Positions 63,416 to 64,000 of a stretch of DNA of 64,000 nt are shown here, piece after piece (the stretch's first letter is position 1; every line of letters starts with the position of its first letter). A program made the translations under genes and the position numbers. The notes beneath the pieces were generated by a model that had not been told where the DNA came from, did no database searches, and worked only from the letters and a program-made list of their open reading frames with translations. The DNA is from Dermatemys mawii (taxonomy: Eukaryota > Chordata > Testudines > Dermatemydidae): assembly GCA_007922305.1 (NCBI GenBank), contig ML677373.1, forward strand, positions 13,008,127-13,072,126, in the 5' to 3' direction.

Positions 63416-64000
63416 CGTTAATCTTGTAGCTCTCTTTTCCCCAGGGCTCCTCACCCTCCCTGTCCCCCTGACCCTGGATCATGTGCGGAGGGCTGTACTC
63501 CTTGCACAGCCTGGGAGTGAGAATGTTAATACAAATTGCGTTCCTGCAAAGGAGATCAGCTTTCAGGCCTGGAGTTACACACGTAAGCAGCGAGGGTTGT
63601 GACGGGGGCTATATGTGGCCCAGCTGCCTGCCTGGTGACCATTTCACAGCATCACATCTCTGTTTCCAAACAGATTCCCAGCAACAATGCTCAGGAAATG
63701 GTCACACACACAGCCACAGTGGAATCTGCATCCCTGCTACAGGGGCAGAGTTCAGAGTCCCCAGAGGTTTCAAGCCCTGGAGCTCTACTGAGGCAGCATC
63801 TCCAGCACAGCAAAAGGCTGAGACCAAAGAGTATTTAGGGGCTAAGGAGCCAAACCAGTGAGCTAGAGGAAACAGTGTTGGTTCTGGGGTGCCAAGTATC
63901 AGCCAGACCTCACATTCTTCATATGGCTCAAGTCATCCCTGGTTTAGGCAGGCTTCCACTAATGCATCCCAGGCTGTTGGGCCCCTAGCAGTGGAAAATC

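Larger units (their letters stand above)
55305..64000 (-). other. SLC16A5: SLC16A5 5' intron or upstream sequence
   Basis: No SLC16A5 first coding exon found on the minus strand. Contains the 911-bp hAT, a 70-nt hairpin, MIR copies and a 114-bp hAT MITE. 58400-60350 and 61900-62800 show nothing I can name. Confidence 0.5.

Overview
The window is a vertebrate nuclear sequence from a reptile, most likely a turtle. The evidence is split, spliced genes with GT-AG introns, antisense CR1 LINE 3' ends, a Penelope-like element, MIR-type SINEs and many non-autonomous hAT, Harbinger, pogo and TA-target DNA elements. It carries a conserved gene block in the order SUMO2(+), JPT1(+), NT5C(+), ARMC7(-), an unnamed two-exon small membrane protein gene(+), SLC16A5(-). 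From memory, the recognised genes have the same order and relative orientation on human 17q25.1. There is one 400-base assembly gap at 7062-7461.

Layout. 1-8550: the last three coding exons and 3'UTR of SUMO2; exon 1 is off the left edge. 8551-15980: intergenic and repeat-rich, with a three-level nest of transposons near 13.5-14.1 kb. 15990-28515: JPT1, complete in five exons, starting from a TATA promoter with five upstream CCAAT boxes. 30540-35467: NT5C, complete in five exons with a CpG-island promoter. 36642-39037: ARMC7 on the minus strand, three coding exons, converging on NT5C. 39840-41036: CpG island and a divergent 74-aa single-membrane-span protein gene. 41037-48720: intergenic, with repeats. 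48721-55304: three coding exons of SLC16A5 (MCT6) on the minus strand; the first coding exon is not found and is probably beyond 64000. 55305-64000: SLC16A5 intron or upstream sequence, including a 911-bp hAT element.

The genes do not form one pathway. SUMO2 is a protein modifier, JPT1 a small disordered regulator, NT5C a deoxynucleotide phosphatase, ARMC7 an armadillo protein and SLC16A5 a solute carrier. They look like a conserved block of neighbours. The main points of interest are the small membrane-protein gene, a 139-bp near-identical duplication of the NT5C 3'UTR, a 116-bp fold-back Penelope insertion with a 13-bp target duplication, a hammerhead-like motif next to the gap, and a set of hAT insertions whose target duplications share a central TA. 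I saw no intact transposase or reverse-transcriptase reading frame, no tRNA or rRNA gene and no CRISPR array.
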